Source of the DNA: Devosia sp. LC5
Lineage (GTDB): Bacteria; Pseudomonadota; Alphaproteobacteria; Rhizobiales; Devosiaceae
Length of the DNA stretch: 64,000 nucleotides
Assembly: GCF_000735585.1 (NCBI RefSeq)
Contig: NZ_JNNO01000034.1
Span: forward strand, 186,001-250,000
Reading direction: 5' to 3'
The notes beneath the pieces are model-generated. The model ran no database searches. It was not told the DNA's origin and saw only the letters and a program-made list of their open reading frames with translations. Positions 16,625-26,971 of this stretch are shown piece after piece. Both the position numbers and the translations under genes were made by a program. How positions within the stretch are numbered: position 1 is the stretch's first letter; each line of letters opens with the position of its first letter.

Positions 16625-17290
16625 ATGCCAGTCTTACGTCAACGAGCCAAAACGGCCAGCACGGAAAAGGGGGAGGCGACAGAGCGCGGTCCACGGGCAC
16701 GCACTCGCCGGCTCATGCTCCAATCCGCCACGGCCCTTATGCAGTCGGGTGCCACGCCTTCGGTCAGTGAAGTGGCCGAGGCGGCGGGAGTCTCGCGCGC
16801 CACGGCCTATCGGTATTTCCCGAGCCAGGCCGTGCTCGTCCACGCAGTTGTTGACGAGGCTCTCGGCCCGATTCTTGACTGGAAAACGGACGAAAGCGAC
16901 ACCCGTGCCAGGGTGAAGGATCTGCTGGCCTCCTCGATGCCGCGGATCAACGAATTCGAGGCAACGTTCAAGGCTGCCCTCAAGCTCTCGCTGGACCAGT
17001 GGGCGCGGCGGCAAGTTGGGACATTGGGCGCCGAGCCGCAGTTTACGCGCGGCCACCGTGTCGACCTGTTGATGCGGGCCACCAGGCCGATGGCGGATAC
17101 ACTATCGCGGGCACAGCGGCTGCGGCTGTCACAGGCGCTGTCGCTGATCTTTGGGGTCGAGCTGATCATCGTCCTGCGGGACATCTGGGGATTGGCCGCA
17201 GCGGAGGCAGAGGCCGTCGCGCAATGGGCCGCCCTGGCCCTGGTCAACGCGGCCGAAGCAGAGGCCGCCGGGGAAAAGAAGCCGCGCTGA
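16625..17290 (+). CDS. TetR-family transcriptional regulator
   Basis: This 221-aa protein (from ATG 16625) has an N-terminal helix-turn-helix in SVSEVAEAAGVSRATAYRYF (about residues 45-65), the hallmark of TetR regulators, and a C-terminal helical ligand domain. Upstream in-frame ATGs at 16568 and 16601 overlap the candidate operator, so I prefer 16625, although no clear Shine-Dalgarno site precedes it. It is divergent from the Tm-1-like operon and 200 bp upstream of the sugar ABC operon. Either could be its target; the inverted repeat at 16601-16620 favours the former plus itself. Confidence 0.82.
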   Translation: MPVLRQRAKTASTEKGEATERGPRARTRRLMLQSATALMQSGATPSVSEVAEAAGVSRATAYRYFPSQAVLVHAVVDEALGPILDWKTDESDTRARVKDLLASSMPRINEFEATFKAALKLSLDQWARRQVGTLGAEPQFTRGHRVDLLMRATRPMADTLSRAQRLRLSQALSLIFGVELIIVLRDIWGLAAAEAEAVAQWAALALVNAAEAEAAGEKKPR

Positions 17291-17491
17291 GCCAAATGAC
17301 CGCCAAAGGCGGCGCGGCCAGTGCGAGGAGGCGGGGGAGAGGCAACCGGCAATAGTCGGGCTTCGACGTCCCCCAGACAGAGGAGGAGAAGTACGACTTT
17401 GGGAGGGGTCGTCTTGTCGTAGTGCCTGATCATTACGCATCAAAATTCTCGCCACGAGCGAGACAGTGCATCCGAGGGAGGAGATGAAACT

Positions 17492-18805
17492 ATGCGCAAG
17501 ACCATTGCCGGTCTGTTGGCCGGTGCAAGCCTAATGACGATAGGTGCGATTTCCGCACAGGCTCAGGAGCTAACCATTCTGTGGGCCGAATGGGACCCTG
17601 CAAACTATCTGCAGGAACTCGTGAATGAATATCAGGCCGAGACCGGAGTCGCCGTGACCGTCGAGACGGTGCCGTGGCCCGATTTCCAGACCAAAGCGTT
17701 TACCGAGTTCAACGCTCAGGGGTCGGCCTACGACCTTGTGGTTGGCGACAGCCAGTGGCTGGGTGCCGGCTCGCTCAATGGCCACTATGTCGACCTGACC
17801 GAGTTCATCAACGCCAACAACCTGGCAGAAGTCATGGCCCCGGCGACGATGCAATACTATTCGGAATATCCGGGTGGTTCGGGCACCTACTGGTCCGTTC
17901 CGCTGGAAGGCGACGCGCTGGGCTGGACCTATCGCAAGGACTGGTTCGAAGACCCCGCGGAGATGGAAGCGTTCAAGGCCAAGTATGGCTACGACCTTGG
18001 CGTTCCGCAGGATTTCAAGCAACTCATCGACATCGCCGAATTCTTCCATCGTCCGGATGAAAATCGCTATGGCGCCGCCATCTATTCCCAGAACCAGGGC
18101 GATGCGATCGTCATGGGCGTCGAGAATTCCGTTTTCGCCTATGGCGGTTCCTTTGGCGACTACGAGTCCTTCCAGGTCACCGGCCTGCTGAACTCGCCGG
18201 AATCCATCGAAGCGCTGGAAGATTACCGCAAGCTGTTCACCTTCGGCCCTCCGGGCTGGGGTAACTCGTTCTTCGCCGAAGTGAACACTGCCGTTGCGCA
18301 GGGTCAGGTGGCGATGGGCATGAACTTCTTCGCCTTCTTCCCGGCGCTGGTGAACGAGGCCACCAACCCGCACGCTGCCAATATGGGCTTCTTCGCAAAC
18401 CCGCCCGGCCCGCGCGGGGATGACTTTGCCGCGCTTGGTGGCCAGGGTATCTCACTGGTCTCCTACAGCCAGAACCAGGAAGAGGCCATGAAGTTCCTCG
18501 AGTGGTTCATCAAGGAAGAAACCCAGGAACGCTGGGCTGAACTGGGCGGTTACACGGCTCACGGGGCGATCCTTGAGTCGGAAAAGTTCCGCACGGCCAC
18601 GCCGTTCAATGAAGCCTTCTTCCAGACCATGTTCAAGGTCCGCGACTTCTGGGCATTGCCCGAATATGCCGAGCTCCTGACCGAGGCCGCCGACGCCTTC
18701 TACCCATACGTGGTGAACGGCGAAGGCGATGCCAAGACCACGCTCGACACGCTGGCAACGACCTGGGTCGATACGCTGCAGGCGGCCGGATACCCGGCAC
18801 AGTAA
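17492..18805 (+). CDS. Sugar ABC transporter substrate-binding protein
   Basis: This 437-aa protein has a signal peptide ending at SAQAQ (about residue 25) and a mature part beginning ELTILWAEWDPANYL, the start of a family 1 extracellular solute-binding domain. Conserved blocks include VPWPDFQTKAFTEFNAQGSA and LVVGDSQWLGAGS. It is preceded by GGGAGGAGATG and is the first gene of an importer operon running to at least 23164. The hairpin after it and its place at the head fit the usual higher expression of the binding protein. The ligand is not identifiable; isomerase and dehydrogenase neighbours suggest a sugar or polyol. Confidence 0.9.
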   Translation: MRKTIAGLLAGASLMTIGAISAQAQELTILWAEWDPANYLQELVNEYQAETGVAVTVETVPWPDFQTKAFTEFNAQGSAYDLVVGDSQWLGAGSLNGHYVDLTEFINANNLAEVMAPATMQYYSEYPGGSGTYWSVPLEGDALGWTYRKDWFEDPAEMEAFKAKYGYDLGVPQDFKQLIDIAEFFHRPDENRYGAAIYSQNQGDAIVMGVENSVFAYGGSFGDYESFQVTGLLNSPESIEALEDYRKLFTFGPPGWGNSFFAEVNTAVAQGQVAMGMNFFAFFPALVNEATNPHAANMGFFANPPGPRGDDFAALGGQGISLVSYSQNQEEAMKFLEWFIKEETQERWAELGGYTAHGAILESEKFRTATPFNEAFFQTMFKVRDFWALPEYAELLTEAADAFYPYVVNGEGDAKTTLDTLATTWVDTLQAAGYPAQ

Positions 18806-18821
18806 GGCACTCAAACCTGTC

Positions 18822-18847
18822 CGGAGGGGAAGGCGACTTCCTCTCCG
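18822..18847 (+). other. Intercistronic hairpin between binding-protein and permease genes
   Basis: CGGAGGGGAAG (18822-18832) and CTTCCTCTCCG (18837-18847) pair at 10 of 11 positions around a GCGA tetraloop of the GNRA type. No T run follows. Such hairpins commonly protect the upstream binding-protein mRNA or reduce read-through into permease genes. Confidence 0.55.
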
Positions 18848-18874
18848 CCTCCTGCCCAATCGGGGAACTACGCC

Positions 18875-19777
18875 TTGACCAGTTTAATCACCACGCTCGA
18901 CCCCAGGTCTCGCGCCGCGTCTCGCGGATGGAGCGACACCACGATCCGGAATGTTTTCGTTATTCCGACGGTGGCATTCCTCATCATTTTCAACGTGTTT
19001 CCGCTGCTGTACTCGCTCGGCTTCTCGTTCACCGACTTCCGGGCATCGAGCAAGGCACAGGTCAATCTCGTCGGCTTCAAGAATTATGTCGATGTGCTGG
19101 CGGACCCGGTCATCTGGCGAACGTTCACCACGACGCTTTGGTATGTGATCGTCTCGGTCACCGGCCAGTTCGTCGTCGGTTTCGGGCTGGCATTGCTGCT
19201 CAACCGCCCTCTGCCCTACAAGGGCTTGCTGACCACCCTGCTCATGCTGCCCATGATGCTGTCGCCGGTGGTGGTGGGGCTGTTCTGGAAACTGATCTAC
19301 GATCCCTCCTGGGGCATCCTCAACCATGCTCTTGGGCTGGGGCGGGTGGCCTGGCTCAGCGATGCCAACCTGGCGCTTTACGCGGTGGCCATCACCGATA
19401 TCTGGATGTGGTCGCCCTTCGTGATGCTGCTGTCCCTGGCCGGCCTGTCGGCCGTGCCCAAGCATCTCTATGAAGCTGCCTCGATCGATCGCGCCGGCAA
19501 GCTCTATACCTTCTTCCGCATTACCCTGCCGCTGGTCGCGCCGATCCTGCTGATCGCAGTGATCTTCCGCACCATGGAGGCGTTCAAGACCTTCGACATC
19601 GCCTTCGTGATGACGGGCCAGCCCGCCGCAGAACTCATCTCGTCGCGGCTCTACAAAATGGCGTTCCAGCAGTGGCAGACGGGGCCGTCCTCGGCTCTCG
19701 CCTACATCATCCTGATCATGGTGCTGTGCATCACCAACATCTACGTCAAGTACCTGAACAAGGCAAAGGAGCGCTGA
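18875..19777 (+). CDS. Sugar ABC transporter permease (MalF-type)
   Basis: This 300-aa inner-membrane protein has six predicted membrane segments and the permease loop EAASIDRAGKLYTFFRITLPLV (EAA motif), which contacts the ATPases. The start is TTG 18875; GGGGAA lies about 7 bp upstream and the N-terminus MTSLITTLDPRSRAA is typical of the family. It forms the heterodimeric channel with the next gene, 1 bp downstream. Confidence 0.88.
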   Translation: MTSLITTLDPRSRAASRGWSDTTIRNVFVIPTVAFLIIFNVFPLLYSLGFSFTDFRASSKAQVNLVGFKNYVDVLADPVIWRTFTTTLWYVIVSVTGQFVVGFGLALLLNRPLPYKGLLTTLLMLPMMLSPVVVGLFWKLIYDPSWGILNHALGLGRVAWLSDANLALYAVAITDIWMWSPFVMLLSLAGLSAVPKHLYEAASIDRAGKLYTFFRITLPLVAPILLIAVIFRTMEAFKTFDIAFVMTGQPAAELISSRLYKMAFQQWQTGPSSALAYIILIMVLCITNIYVKYLNKAKER

Positions 19778-19778
19778 G

Positions 19779-20738
19779 ATGGCTGTCGTTTCAACGCGCG
19801 CTGGGCGGCTTGGCAATCGCATCGCGATTGCGGCAGTCATCGTGGTGACATTGATATTCCTGTCGCCGATCTACTGGATCACCTCGACAGCCTTCAAGCC
19901 GCTGGTGCTGGCGACATCGGTGCCGCCGACCGTGGTGTTCGAGCCCTCGATCACGCCCTTTGTCAAGCTGTTCACCAAACGTGCCCAGCTCACGACACCA
20001 GTCGATCCCGCGGTCTACGAGGCTGCCCCCTGGTGGGAGAAACTGGTTCTTGACGGCGGTGAGCGGCTATCGCGCGATGGCCGGGGCGAGGTTGTGTTTT
20101 CGGCCTATCCAGACCGTTTCGCCAACTCGCTGATCATCGCCGTAACCTCGACGCTTCTGGCGGTGTCCCTCGGCACGATCACCGCATACGGGTTCTCGCG
20201 TTTCAGGGTCAAGGGGGAGGCCGATCTGCTGTTCTTCATTCTCTCGACCCGCATGCTGCCCCCTGTGGTCGTCGCCATCCCGATGTTCCTGATGTACCGG
20301 GCGGTCGGGCTCAACGACACCCATATCGGCCTCATCATCCTCTATACCGCGTTCAACGTGTCTTTTGCCGTGTGGCTGATGAAAGGGTTCATCGACGAGA
20401 TTCCCAAGGAATACGAGGAAGCCGCGCTGGTCGACGGTTACACACGTATGCAGGCCTTCTTCAAGATCGTCCTGCCCGAGGCGGCAACAGGCATCGCCGC
20501 AACGGCCGTGTTCTGTTTCATCACGGCCTGGAACGAATATGCGTTCGCACTGATCCTTTCCAATCGCCGGGCGCAGACCGCCCCACCGTTCATTCCCAGC
20601 CAGGTCGGTACCGGCCTGCAGGACTGGACCGTCATCGCCGCGGGCACGGTGCTGTTCCTGCTGCCCGTCGCCATCTTCACCTTCCTGCTCCGCAACCATC
20701 TGCTGCGCGGCATGAGTTTTGGTGCAATCCGCAAATGA
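19779..20738 (+). CDS. Carbohydrate ABC transporter permease (MalG-type)
   Basis: This 319-aa inner-membrane permease has an N-terminal membrane segment, then an extra periplasmic loop (about residues 45-110), then the transport core. The EAA loop reads EYEEAALVDGYTRMQAFFKI. It ends LLRGMSFGAIRK, the usual MalG-type C-terminus. The large first periplasmic loop is longer than in MalG and is shared with the glycerol/polyol-type permeases I remember. The stop overlaps the start of the small gene at 20735. Confidence 0.88.
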   Translation: MAVVSTRAGRLGNRIAIAAVIVVTLIFLSPIYWITSTAFKPLVLATSVPPTVVFEPSITPFVKLFTKRAQLTTPVDPAVYEAAPWWEKLVLDGGERLSRDGRGEVVFSAYPDRFANSLIIAVTSTLLAVSLGTITAYGFSRFRVKGEADLLFFILSTRMLPPVVVAIPMFLMYRAVGLNDTHIGLIILYTAFNVSFAVWLMKGFIDEIPKEYEEAALVDGYTRMQAFFKIVLPEAATGIAATAVFCFITAWNEYAFALILSNRRAQTAPPFIPSQVGTGLQDWTVIAAGTVLFLLPVAIFTFLLRNHLLRGMSFGAIRK

Positions 20739-20986
20739 CCCTTGCTGTATTCAATCAGAAATTCCTCGGGCCTGCTTCGATCGTGGTCAGCATTTTGGGG
20801 ATCCTGTTCCTCTGCCAGCCATGGGTAGCGTTCCTTCATAGCTGGAGCGTCCTGGTCATGCTGATCGGGCTCATTGCCTTCAACGTGTCCGTGCATATCG
20901 CGCCGCCGCTCGAGCGTGTGGATGAAGACGACACCGGAGCGGTGTCCCTGTCGCAGACCGTAAAGACGGGGGCCGGTCATGGCTGA
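20735..20986 (+). CDS. Small two-helix membrane protein of the ABC operon
   Basis: An 83-codon frame starts at ATG 20735, overlapping the permease stop (ATGA), and ends 8 bp inside the start of the first ATPase gene. It encodes two hydrophobic segments (about residues 12-33 and 38-55) and a short polar, acidic tail with ERVDEDDTG. Overlaps on both sides and its fit in the operon argue that it is real. Its position, between permeases and a pair of ATPases, resembles the small membrane proteins found in GlpPQSTV-like glycerol/polyol importers, but I do not recognise its sequence. It may be an accessory or assembly subunit. Confidence 0.65.
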   Translation: MTLAVFNQKFLGPASIVVSILGILFLCQPWVAFLHSWSVLVMLIGLIAFNVSVHIAPPLERVDEDDTGAVSLSQTVKTGAGHG

Positions 20987-22088
20987 AATAGAACTTCGTC
21001 ATGTCAACAAGCATTTCGGGCCGTTGCAGGTCATTCGCGATGTCAGCCTGACCGTTAAGGATCGGGAATTCGTCGTATTTCTGGGCCCATCGGGCTGCGG
21101 CAAGACGACGACCCTGCGGGCCATTGCGGGCCTGGAGGACATCGATTCAGGCGATATCCTGATCGATGGCAAGCCGGTGCAGACCCTGCGCGCGGCCGAA
21201 CGCGACGTCGCCTTCGTGTTCCAGAACTATGCTCTCTACCCGCATCTGACCGTATACGAGAATATGGCTTTCCCGTTGCGAGCCGTGCGGATGAACCGCG
21301 CGGAAATCGATACCACGGTGAAATCGGTCGCCGGATCGCTGGGGATCAACCACCTGCTGAAGCGCCGCCCATCGGCATTGTCGGGTGGGGACATGCAGCG
21401 CGTGGCGATCGGGCGTTCCCTTGTCCGCCGTCCCAAGGGTATCCTGCTCGACGAGCCCATCGGCTCGCTTGATGCCAAACTGCGCGAGACCATGCGCGTG
21501 GAGCTCAAGCGGCTTCACGTCGAGAACGGCTCCACATCGATCTACGTAACGCATGATCAGGTGGAGGCCATGGCGCTCGCCGACCGCATCGTGGTCATGC
21601 ATGAAGGCATCCTGCAGCAATTGGGCTCGCCGGCCGACGTCTACGAATACCCGGCGAACATGTTCGTAGCGCAATTCGTGGGCAGTCCGGTAATGAACAT
21701 GAAGACTGCCGATATGCGCGAAACGGCGGGCAAGGTACAGGTCAGCCTTGACGGCACCGATGTCGCGTTCGACTTCCCCTCCGAACTCGCTGGAAAACTG
21801 AGTGCGGGCAAGGCTCAGAAAGACCAGTTGATGCTCGGCGTGCGGCCTGAGGGCGTCCTGATCTCGCGCGATGCCCAAGACGGCTATGTCGAACTGGTCG
21901 CCGGCATCATTGAGCCGCTCGGCTCCCATGACATCATCGACCTCAAGGTCGGCGACGGAATTCTGCGGGCCCGCACCAAGAGCGCTTATGTCAGTGCGCC
22001 TGGCCAAAAAGTATGGGCCCGCATTGATCCCGCACAGGCACACTTCTTTGACGCGACGTCTGGCATCTCGTTGGGAGTGAGGTTCTGA
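20979..22088 (+). CDS. Sugar ABC transporter ATPase 1 (UgpC/MalK type)
   Basis: This 369-aa ATPase has Walker A GPSGCGKTT, Q-loop VFQNYALYPHLT, signature LSGGDMQRVAIGRS, and Walker B ILLDEPIGSLDA. A C-terminal TOBE/MalK-like regulatory domain (about 240-369) includes LGVRPEGVLIS. The signature has Asp in place of the commoner Gln or Glu, and the D-loop/Walker B has Ile rather than Leu-Ser. It is followed by a second, different ATPase in overlapping register (TGATG), so the importer probably uses a heterodimer. Confidence 0.9.
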   Translation: MAEIELRHVNKHFGPLQVIRDVSLTVKDREFVVFLGPSGCGKTTTLRAIAGLEDIDSGDILIDGKPVQTLRAAERDVAFVFQNYALYPHLTVYENMAFPLRAVRMNRAEIDTTVKSVAGSLGINHLLKRRPSALSGGDMQRVAIGRSLVRRPKGILLDEPIGSLDAKLRETMRVELKRLHVENGSTSIYVTHDQVEAMALADRIVVMHEGILQQLGSPADVYEYPANMFVAQFVGSPVMNMKTADMRETAGKVQVSLDGTDVAFDFPSELAGKLSAGKAQKDQLMLGVRPEGVLISRDAQDGYVELVAGIIEPLGSHDIIDLKVGDGILRARTKSAYVSAPGQKVWARIDPAQAHFFDATSGISLGVRF

Positions 22089-23164
22089 TGGCCAATATTC
22101 AGCTCAGGAATATCACCAAGACCTTTGGCACCCATACCGCCCTCAAGGATCTCAGCCTTGAGGTCGCCGATGGCGAGTTCTTCGTGCTGCTCGGCCAGAC
22201 TGGTGCCGGCAAGACGACCACATTGCGTGTCGTCGCCGGTCTCGAGAAACCCGATTCCGGCCAGGTATTCATCAATGGCCAGGACGTGAACGACTGGGGT
22301 GCCGCCGAGCGCGACGTCGCCCTGGTCCTCCAGCAATATTCGCTCTACCCGCGTTACACCGTGCGGGAAAACCTGGCTTTCCCCCTCAAGTCGCCGATCC
22401 GCAAGACACCGCAAGCCGAGATCGACGCGCAAATCGCCCGCGTCGCAAAAACGCTGCGCATCGAGCACCTTCTGGATCGCAAGACGGATCGCCTGTCGGG
22501 CGGCGAGATGCAGCGCGTCTCCATCGGGCGCGCCATCGTACGCAAACCGCGCCTGTTTCTGATGGACGAGCCGCTTTCGGCGCTCGACGCCAAGCTGCGC
22601 GAAGTCCTTCGCACCGAGCTCAAGAGCCTGCAGGTCAATCTGGGCGCAACCTTCCTCTTCGTAACGCACGACCAGGTCGAGGCCATGTCCATGGGCGACA
22701 AGATCGGCGTGCTGACCGACGGAAGGCTCGTGCAGGTCGGCACCCCCTATGAAATCTACAACAGCCCGGTCAACACCTTCGTTGCCCGGGCTGTCGGCTC
22801 GCCGCCGATGAATCTCATAGACGGGCAGGTGTCGGGCGACGCGGCCAGCGCCATCGGAGCCCGCCTGCCGCTCGGGGCAGGTAAGGCAGGCGCCGGAGAA
22901 GGACGGCCTTTGCTGTTTGGCGTGCGCCCGGAGGACCTGCATCTGCAAAGCGGCGCGCCTGTTGCCGCGCGCGTACAGGACATCGAGAACCACGGCGTGG
23001 AAAAGATCATCACCCTGCGCGTCGAGGACAAGTTCTTCCACGCGACCGTGCCCAAGCAGGCCAATCTTGAGGTCAACGAAGATGTGCGCTTCACCTGGGA
23101 TCCGGAAAAGGTCATCTTCTTTGATGCAAGCTCGGGCATGAACCTGGCGCACAGCGCTGCCTGA
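22088..23164 (+). CDS. Sugar ABC transporter ATPase 2 (UgpC/MalK type)
   Basis: This 358-aa ATPase has Walker A GQTGAGKTT, Q-loop VLQQYSLYPRYT, signature LSGGEMQRVSIGRA, Walker B LFLMDEPLSALDA and a C-terminal TOBE region with FGVRPEDLHL. It is clearly a paralogue of the preceding ATPase, not a copy. Two distinct ATPases with LSGGEMQR-type signatures are a feature I associate with glycerol-type GlpS/GlpT importers, which supports a polyol-like substrate but does not prove it. Confidence 0.9.
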   Translation: MANIQLRNITKTFGTHTALKDLSLEVADGEFFVLLGQTGAGKTTTLRVVAGLEKPDSGQVFINGQDVNDWGAAERDVALVLQQYSLYPRYTVRENLAFPLKSPIRKTPQAEIDAQIARVAKTLRIEHLLDRKTDRLSGGEMQRVSIGRAIVRKPRLFLMDEPLSALDAKLREVLRTELKSLQVNLGATFLFVTHDQVEAMSMGDKIGVLTDGRLVQVGTPYEIYNSPVNTFVARAVGSPPMNLIDGQVSGDAASAIGARLPLGAGKAGAGEGRPLLFGVRPEDLHLQSGAPVAARVQDIENHGVEKIITLRVEDKFFHATVPKQANLEVNEDVRFTWDPEKVIFFDASSGMNLAHSAA

Positions 23165-23198
23165 TCGAGAGTGGCCGCAAATACTCTGGGAGGAGTAG

Positions 23199-24251
<1,053 letters not shown>

Positions 24252-24263
24252 GAGGGGGACCCA

Positions 24264-25397
24264 ATGACCAAGCAACTCAATGTGGGCATGGTGGGCTATG
24301 GCTTCATGGCCCGCGCCCATTCCAATGCCTGGGCCAATGTCTCGCACTTCTTCGACACCGGCTATCGCCCGGTGCTGAAGGCCGCCGCGGCCCGCAATGT
24401 CTCCAAGCTCCGCCATTTTGCCGAACAATGGGGCTATGAGAGCCAGGAAAGCGACTGGCGGGCGATGATCGAACGCCGGGATATCGACGCGATCGATATC
24501 TGCGTGCCCAACGACCTCCACGCCGAAATCGCCATCGCCGCCGCCAAGGCCGGCAAGATGGTGCTCTGCGAAAAGCCGCTGGCCCGCACCGAGGCCGAAG
24601 GCAAGCCGATGGTGGAAGCGGTCGAGCAGGCAGGCGTGCCCAACATGGTCTGGTACAATTATCGCCGCGTGCCGGCGGTGAGCCTGATCAAGAACATGGT
24701 CGAGGCCGGCAGGCTCGGCCGGATTTTCCACTATCGCGCGAAATTCCTGCAGGACTGGACCATCTCGCCGGACGTGCCGCAGGGCGGTGCTGCGACGTGG
24801 CGGCTCGATGTCGAGGCGGCGGGCTCCGGCGTCACCGGCGACCTGCTGGCCCATTGCCTCGATACGGCGATCTGGATCAATGGCGGCATCACCGCGCTGA
24901 CCGCCATGACTGAAACCTTCATCAAGGAGCGCGTACATGCCCAGACCGGCAAGAAGCAGGCGGTCGGCATCGATGATGCGGCAGCGGTGCTCGCCCGCTT
25001 CGGCAATGGCTCGCTTGGCACGTTTGAATCGACCCGCTATGCCCGCGGCCACAAGGCCGGCTACACGCTCGAGATCAATGGCGAGAAGGGCTCGCTGGCC
25101 TGGGATCTGCACGATCTGAACCGCGTGCAGTTTTTCGACCACGGCGTCGAAGGCGCGCAGCGCGGCTGGACCAATATCCTGGTGACCGATGGCGATCATC
25201 CCTATCTGGGCAAGTGGTGGGTGCCAGGCCTGATCATCGGCTATGAGCACAGCTTCACTCATCAGGTGGCCGATTTCCTCGACGGATTGCGGACCGGCAA
25301 GCCGGCAGCTCCGAGCTTCCGCGACGCGCTCGAAACCAACCGCATTTGTGACGCGATCATTGCCTCGGGCACGTCGGGCAAGTGGGTGCAGCTTTGA
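24264..25397 (+). CDS. Gfo/Idh/MocA-family NAD(P)-dependent oxidoreductase
   Basis: This 377-aa protein has an N-terminal Rossmann domain beginning [17 protein letters not shown] (GxGxxA-type dinucleotide loop) and the catalytic-site block [13 protein letters not shown], where the EKP lysine is the usual catalytic residue. The C-terminal alpha/beta domain has a [16 protein letters not shown] block that typically carries the Asp/His pair. It probably oxidises or reduces a ring or acyclic sugar or inositol-like compound. It sits between two TIM-barrel isomerases in one operon, as in inositol- and rare-sugar-type pathways. Confidence 0.87.
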   Translation: MTKQLNVGMVGYGFMARAHSNAWANVSHFFDTGYRPVLKAAAARNVSKLRHFAEQWGYESQESDWRAMIERRDIDAIDICVPNDLHAEIAIAAAKAGKMVLCEKPLARTEAEGKPMVEAVEQAGVPNMVWYNYRRVPAVSLIKNMVEAGRLGRIFHYRAKFLQDWTISPDVPQGGAATWRLDVEAAGSGVTGDLLAHCLDTAIWINGGITALTAMTETFIKERVHAQTGKKQAVGIDDAAAVLARFGNGSLGTFESTRYARGHKAGYTLEINGEKGSLAWDLHDLNRVQFFDHGVEGAQRGWTNILVTDGDHPYLGKWWVPGLIIGYEHSFTHQVADFLDGLRTGKPAAPSFRDALETNRICDAIIASGTSGKWVQL

Positions 25398-26248
25398 GCG
25401 TCAAGCTCGGCTTCAACCTGCTGTTGTGGACCACCCATGTCACCGATGAGCATATGCCCATCATCGAAGACCTCAAGGCCACCGGCTATGACGGGGTCGA
25501 GGTTCCGATGTTCGAGGGCGATCCCGAGCATTTCCGCAAGCTGGGCCAACGCCTCACCGATATCGGGCTGGCCGGGCAAGGCGTCGGCATCATGCCCGGC
25601 GGCGGCAAAAGCGCGGTCAGCGCCGATGCAGCCGAGCGGGAAGGGGCCCTGGGCCACCTCAAATGGCTGACCGATTGCACCGAGGCGCTCGGCGGAACAA
25701 TGTTTGCCGGTCCTTTCCATCAGCCGCTTGGCCAGTTCACCGGCCGTGGTCCGCAGCCCGCGGAGATAGATCGCGTCGCCGGGGTGTTGAAACAGGCCGG
25801 CGCCTATGCCGCCAAATCCGGCATTGAAATATCGGTCGAGCCGCTCAACCGTTTCGAATGCTATTTCCTCAACACAGCCGCACAGGCCGCCGATCTCATC
25901 AAGCGCGTCGATGCGGCCAATGTCGGCTACCTCTACGACACCTTCCACTTCAATATCGAAGAAAATTCGATCGTTGATGTCATCCCCGCGACGTTCGGGC
26001 AGATCAATCACGTCCACATTTCGGAGAATAATCGCGGGGTTCCCGGCGCCGGCCATATCGACTTTGCCTCGGTGTTCAAGGCGCTCAAGTCAGTCGGCTA
26101 CGATCGCTGGATGACCATCGAATCCTTCGGATCGGCACTGCCAGATCTCGCGGCGGCGACGAAAATCTGGCGGCCGATCTTCGAGACGCCCGAGGACGTT
26201 TACCGCAAGGGATACCGCCTTATGCGCGATGGCTGGGACGCGGCCTGA
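25394..26248 (+). CDS. D-tagatose/D-psicose 3-epimerase-like sugar epimerase
   Basis: The start is taken as TTG 25394, which overlaps the previous stop (TTGA); GTG 25382 is an alternative. The 284-aa TIM barrel keeps the ketose 3-epimerase metal set: E149 (SVEPLNRFE), D182 ([12 protein letters not shown]), H208 ([10 protein letters not shown]) and E243 (TIESFG). The DTFHFNIEE and [13 protein letters not shown] blocks are typical of the D-tagatose/D-psicose/L-ribulose 3-epimerase family. It probably epimerises a ketose at C3 using Mn2+ or a similar ion. It is the last gene of the import/catabolic operon, followed by a strong terminator. Confidence 0.83.
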   Translation: MSVKLGFNLLLWTTHVTDEHMPIIEDLKATGYDGVEVPMFEGDPEHFRKLGQRLTDIGLAGQGVGIMPGGGKSAVSADAAEREGALGHLKWLTDCTEALGGTMFAGPFHQPLGQFTGRGPQPAEIDRVAGVLKQAGAYAAKSGIEISVEPLNRFECYFLNTAAQAADLIKRVDAANVGYLYDTFHFNIEENSIVDVIPATFGQINHVHISENNRGVPGAGHIDFASVFKALKSVGYDRWMTIESFGSALPDLAAATKIWRPIFETPEDVYRKGYRLMRDGWDAA

Positions 26249-26281
26249 CCAGGTCATGGTGTCGTCAAGTGCCTGAATGAC

Positions 26282-26312
26282 AAAACTCCCCCACATCGTG
26301 GGGGAGTTTTTC
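26282..26312. terminator. Perfect bidirectional intrinsic terminator
   Basis: AAAACTCCCCCAC (26282-26294), loop ATC, GTGGGGGAGTTTT (26298-26310), plus one more T. The 13-bp stem is perfect. It provides a T tract on the plus strand and, because of the AAAA at the other end, also on the minus strand. It lies between two convergent genes and can end both transcripts. Confidence 0.93.
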
Positions 26313-26326
26313 CTTGAGGGAATAGC

Positions 26327-26917
26327 TCAGAGCTTGATCTCGGTGCCCAGAACCTTGAGGCAATCGCGCATGAACGCGCCCAGGGCCGTCCAGCCCTTGG
26401 CCGACACCATACTCCCATCGATCAGCGAGTCGGTGGGCGACAGGTCGACATAGGTGCCCCCCGCCAGCGTTACTTCGGGTTCGCAGGCCGCCAATGCGCC
26501 TACACGCTTGCCCCGAATCACGCCATCGACGGCGATAAGGATCTGAACGCCATGGCAGATCGTAAAGATCGGCTTGTTCGCCTCATGGAAATGGCGGACG
26601 AGCGCCTGGATGCGCTTGTCGGTGCGGATATATTCCGGGCCGCGGCCACCGGCGCAGTAGACCGCGTCATACTGGGCCACCTGCGCCTCGGCTTCCGAGA
26701 ACGTCTTGTTGATATCGGCATAGTGGCCGGGCTTTTCGGTATAGGTCTGGTCACCCTCGAAATCGTGCAGGGAGGTCTTGATGCGATCCCCTGCCTTCTT
26801 GTCGGGGCAAACGACATGGACCGTATGGCCCACCGCTTCCATGCCCTTCTGATAGACAAAGATTTCGTATTCTTCGGTGAATTCACCGGTGAGCATCAGG
26901 ATTTTCTTAGCAGGCAT
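26327..26917 (-). CDS. DJ-1/PfpI-family protein
   Basis: This 196-aa class I glutamine amidotransferase-like protein has the DJ-1 nucleophile elbow C121 in FTICHGVQ and a conserved Glu near the N-terminus (E12 in TGEFTEE). The block YCAGGRGPEYIRTDKRI is characteristic of PfpI-like subfamilies. Possible activities include glyoxalase/deglycase, protease or chaperone functions; the exact role cannot be read from sequence. An AAGGAGGAATT site precedes the ATG. It is downstream of, and in the same direction as, the GntR gene. Confidence 0.85.
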   Translation of the reverse strand: MPAKKILMLTGEFTEEYEIFVYQKGMEAVGHTVHVVCPDKKAGDRIKTSLHDFEGDQTYTEKPGHYADINKTFSEAEAQVAQYDAVYCAGGRGPEYIRTDKRIQALVRHFHEANKPIFTICHGVQILIAVDGVIRGKRVGALAACEPEVTLAGGTYVDLSPTDSLIDGSMVSAKGWTALGAFMRDCLKVLGTEIKL

Positions 26918-26971
26918 GACAATTCCTCCTTGTTGTCCCAGCGAGTAGCAACTCGCTTGCCGCAGTTTGGA

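Noticed and set aside
18884-19840. A 318-aa minus-strand frame
   Set aside because: Antisense to a clear permease gene; composition rich in His, Gln and Arg, as expected for a shadow frame.
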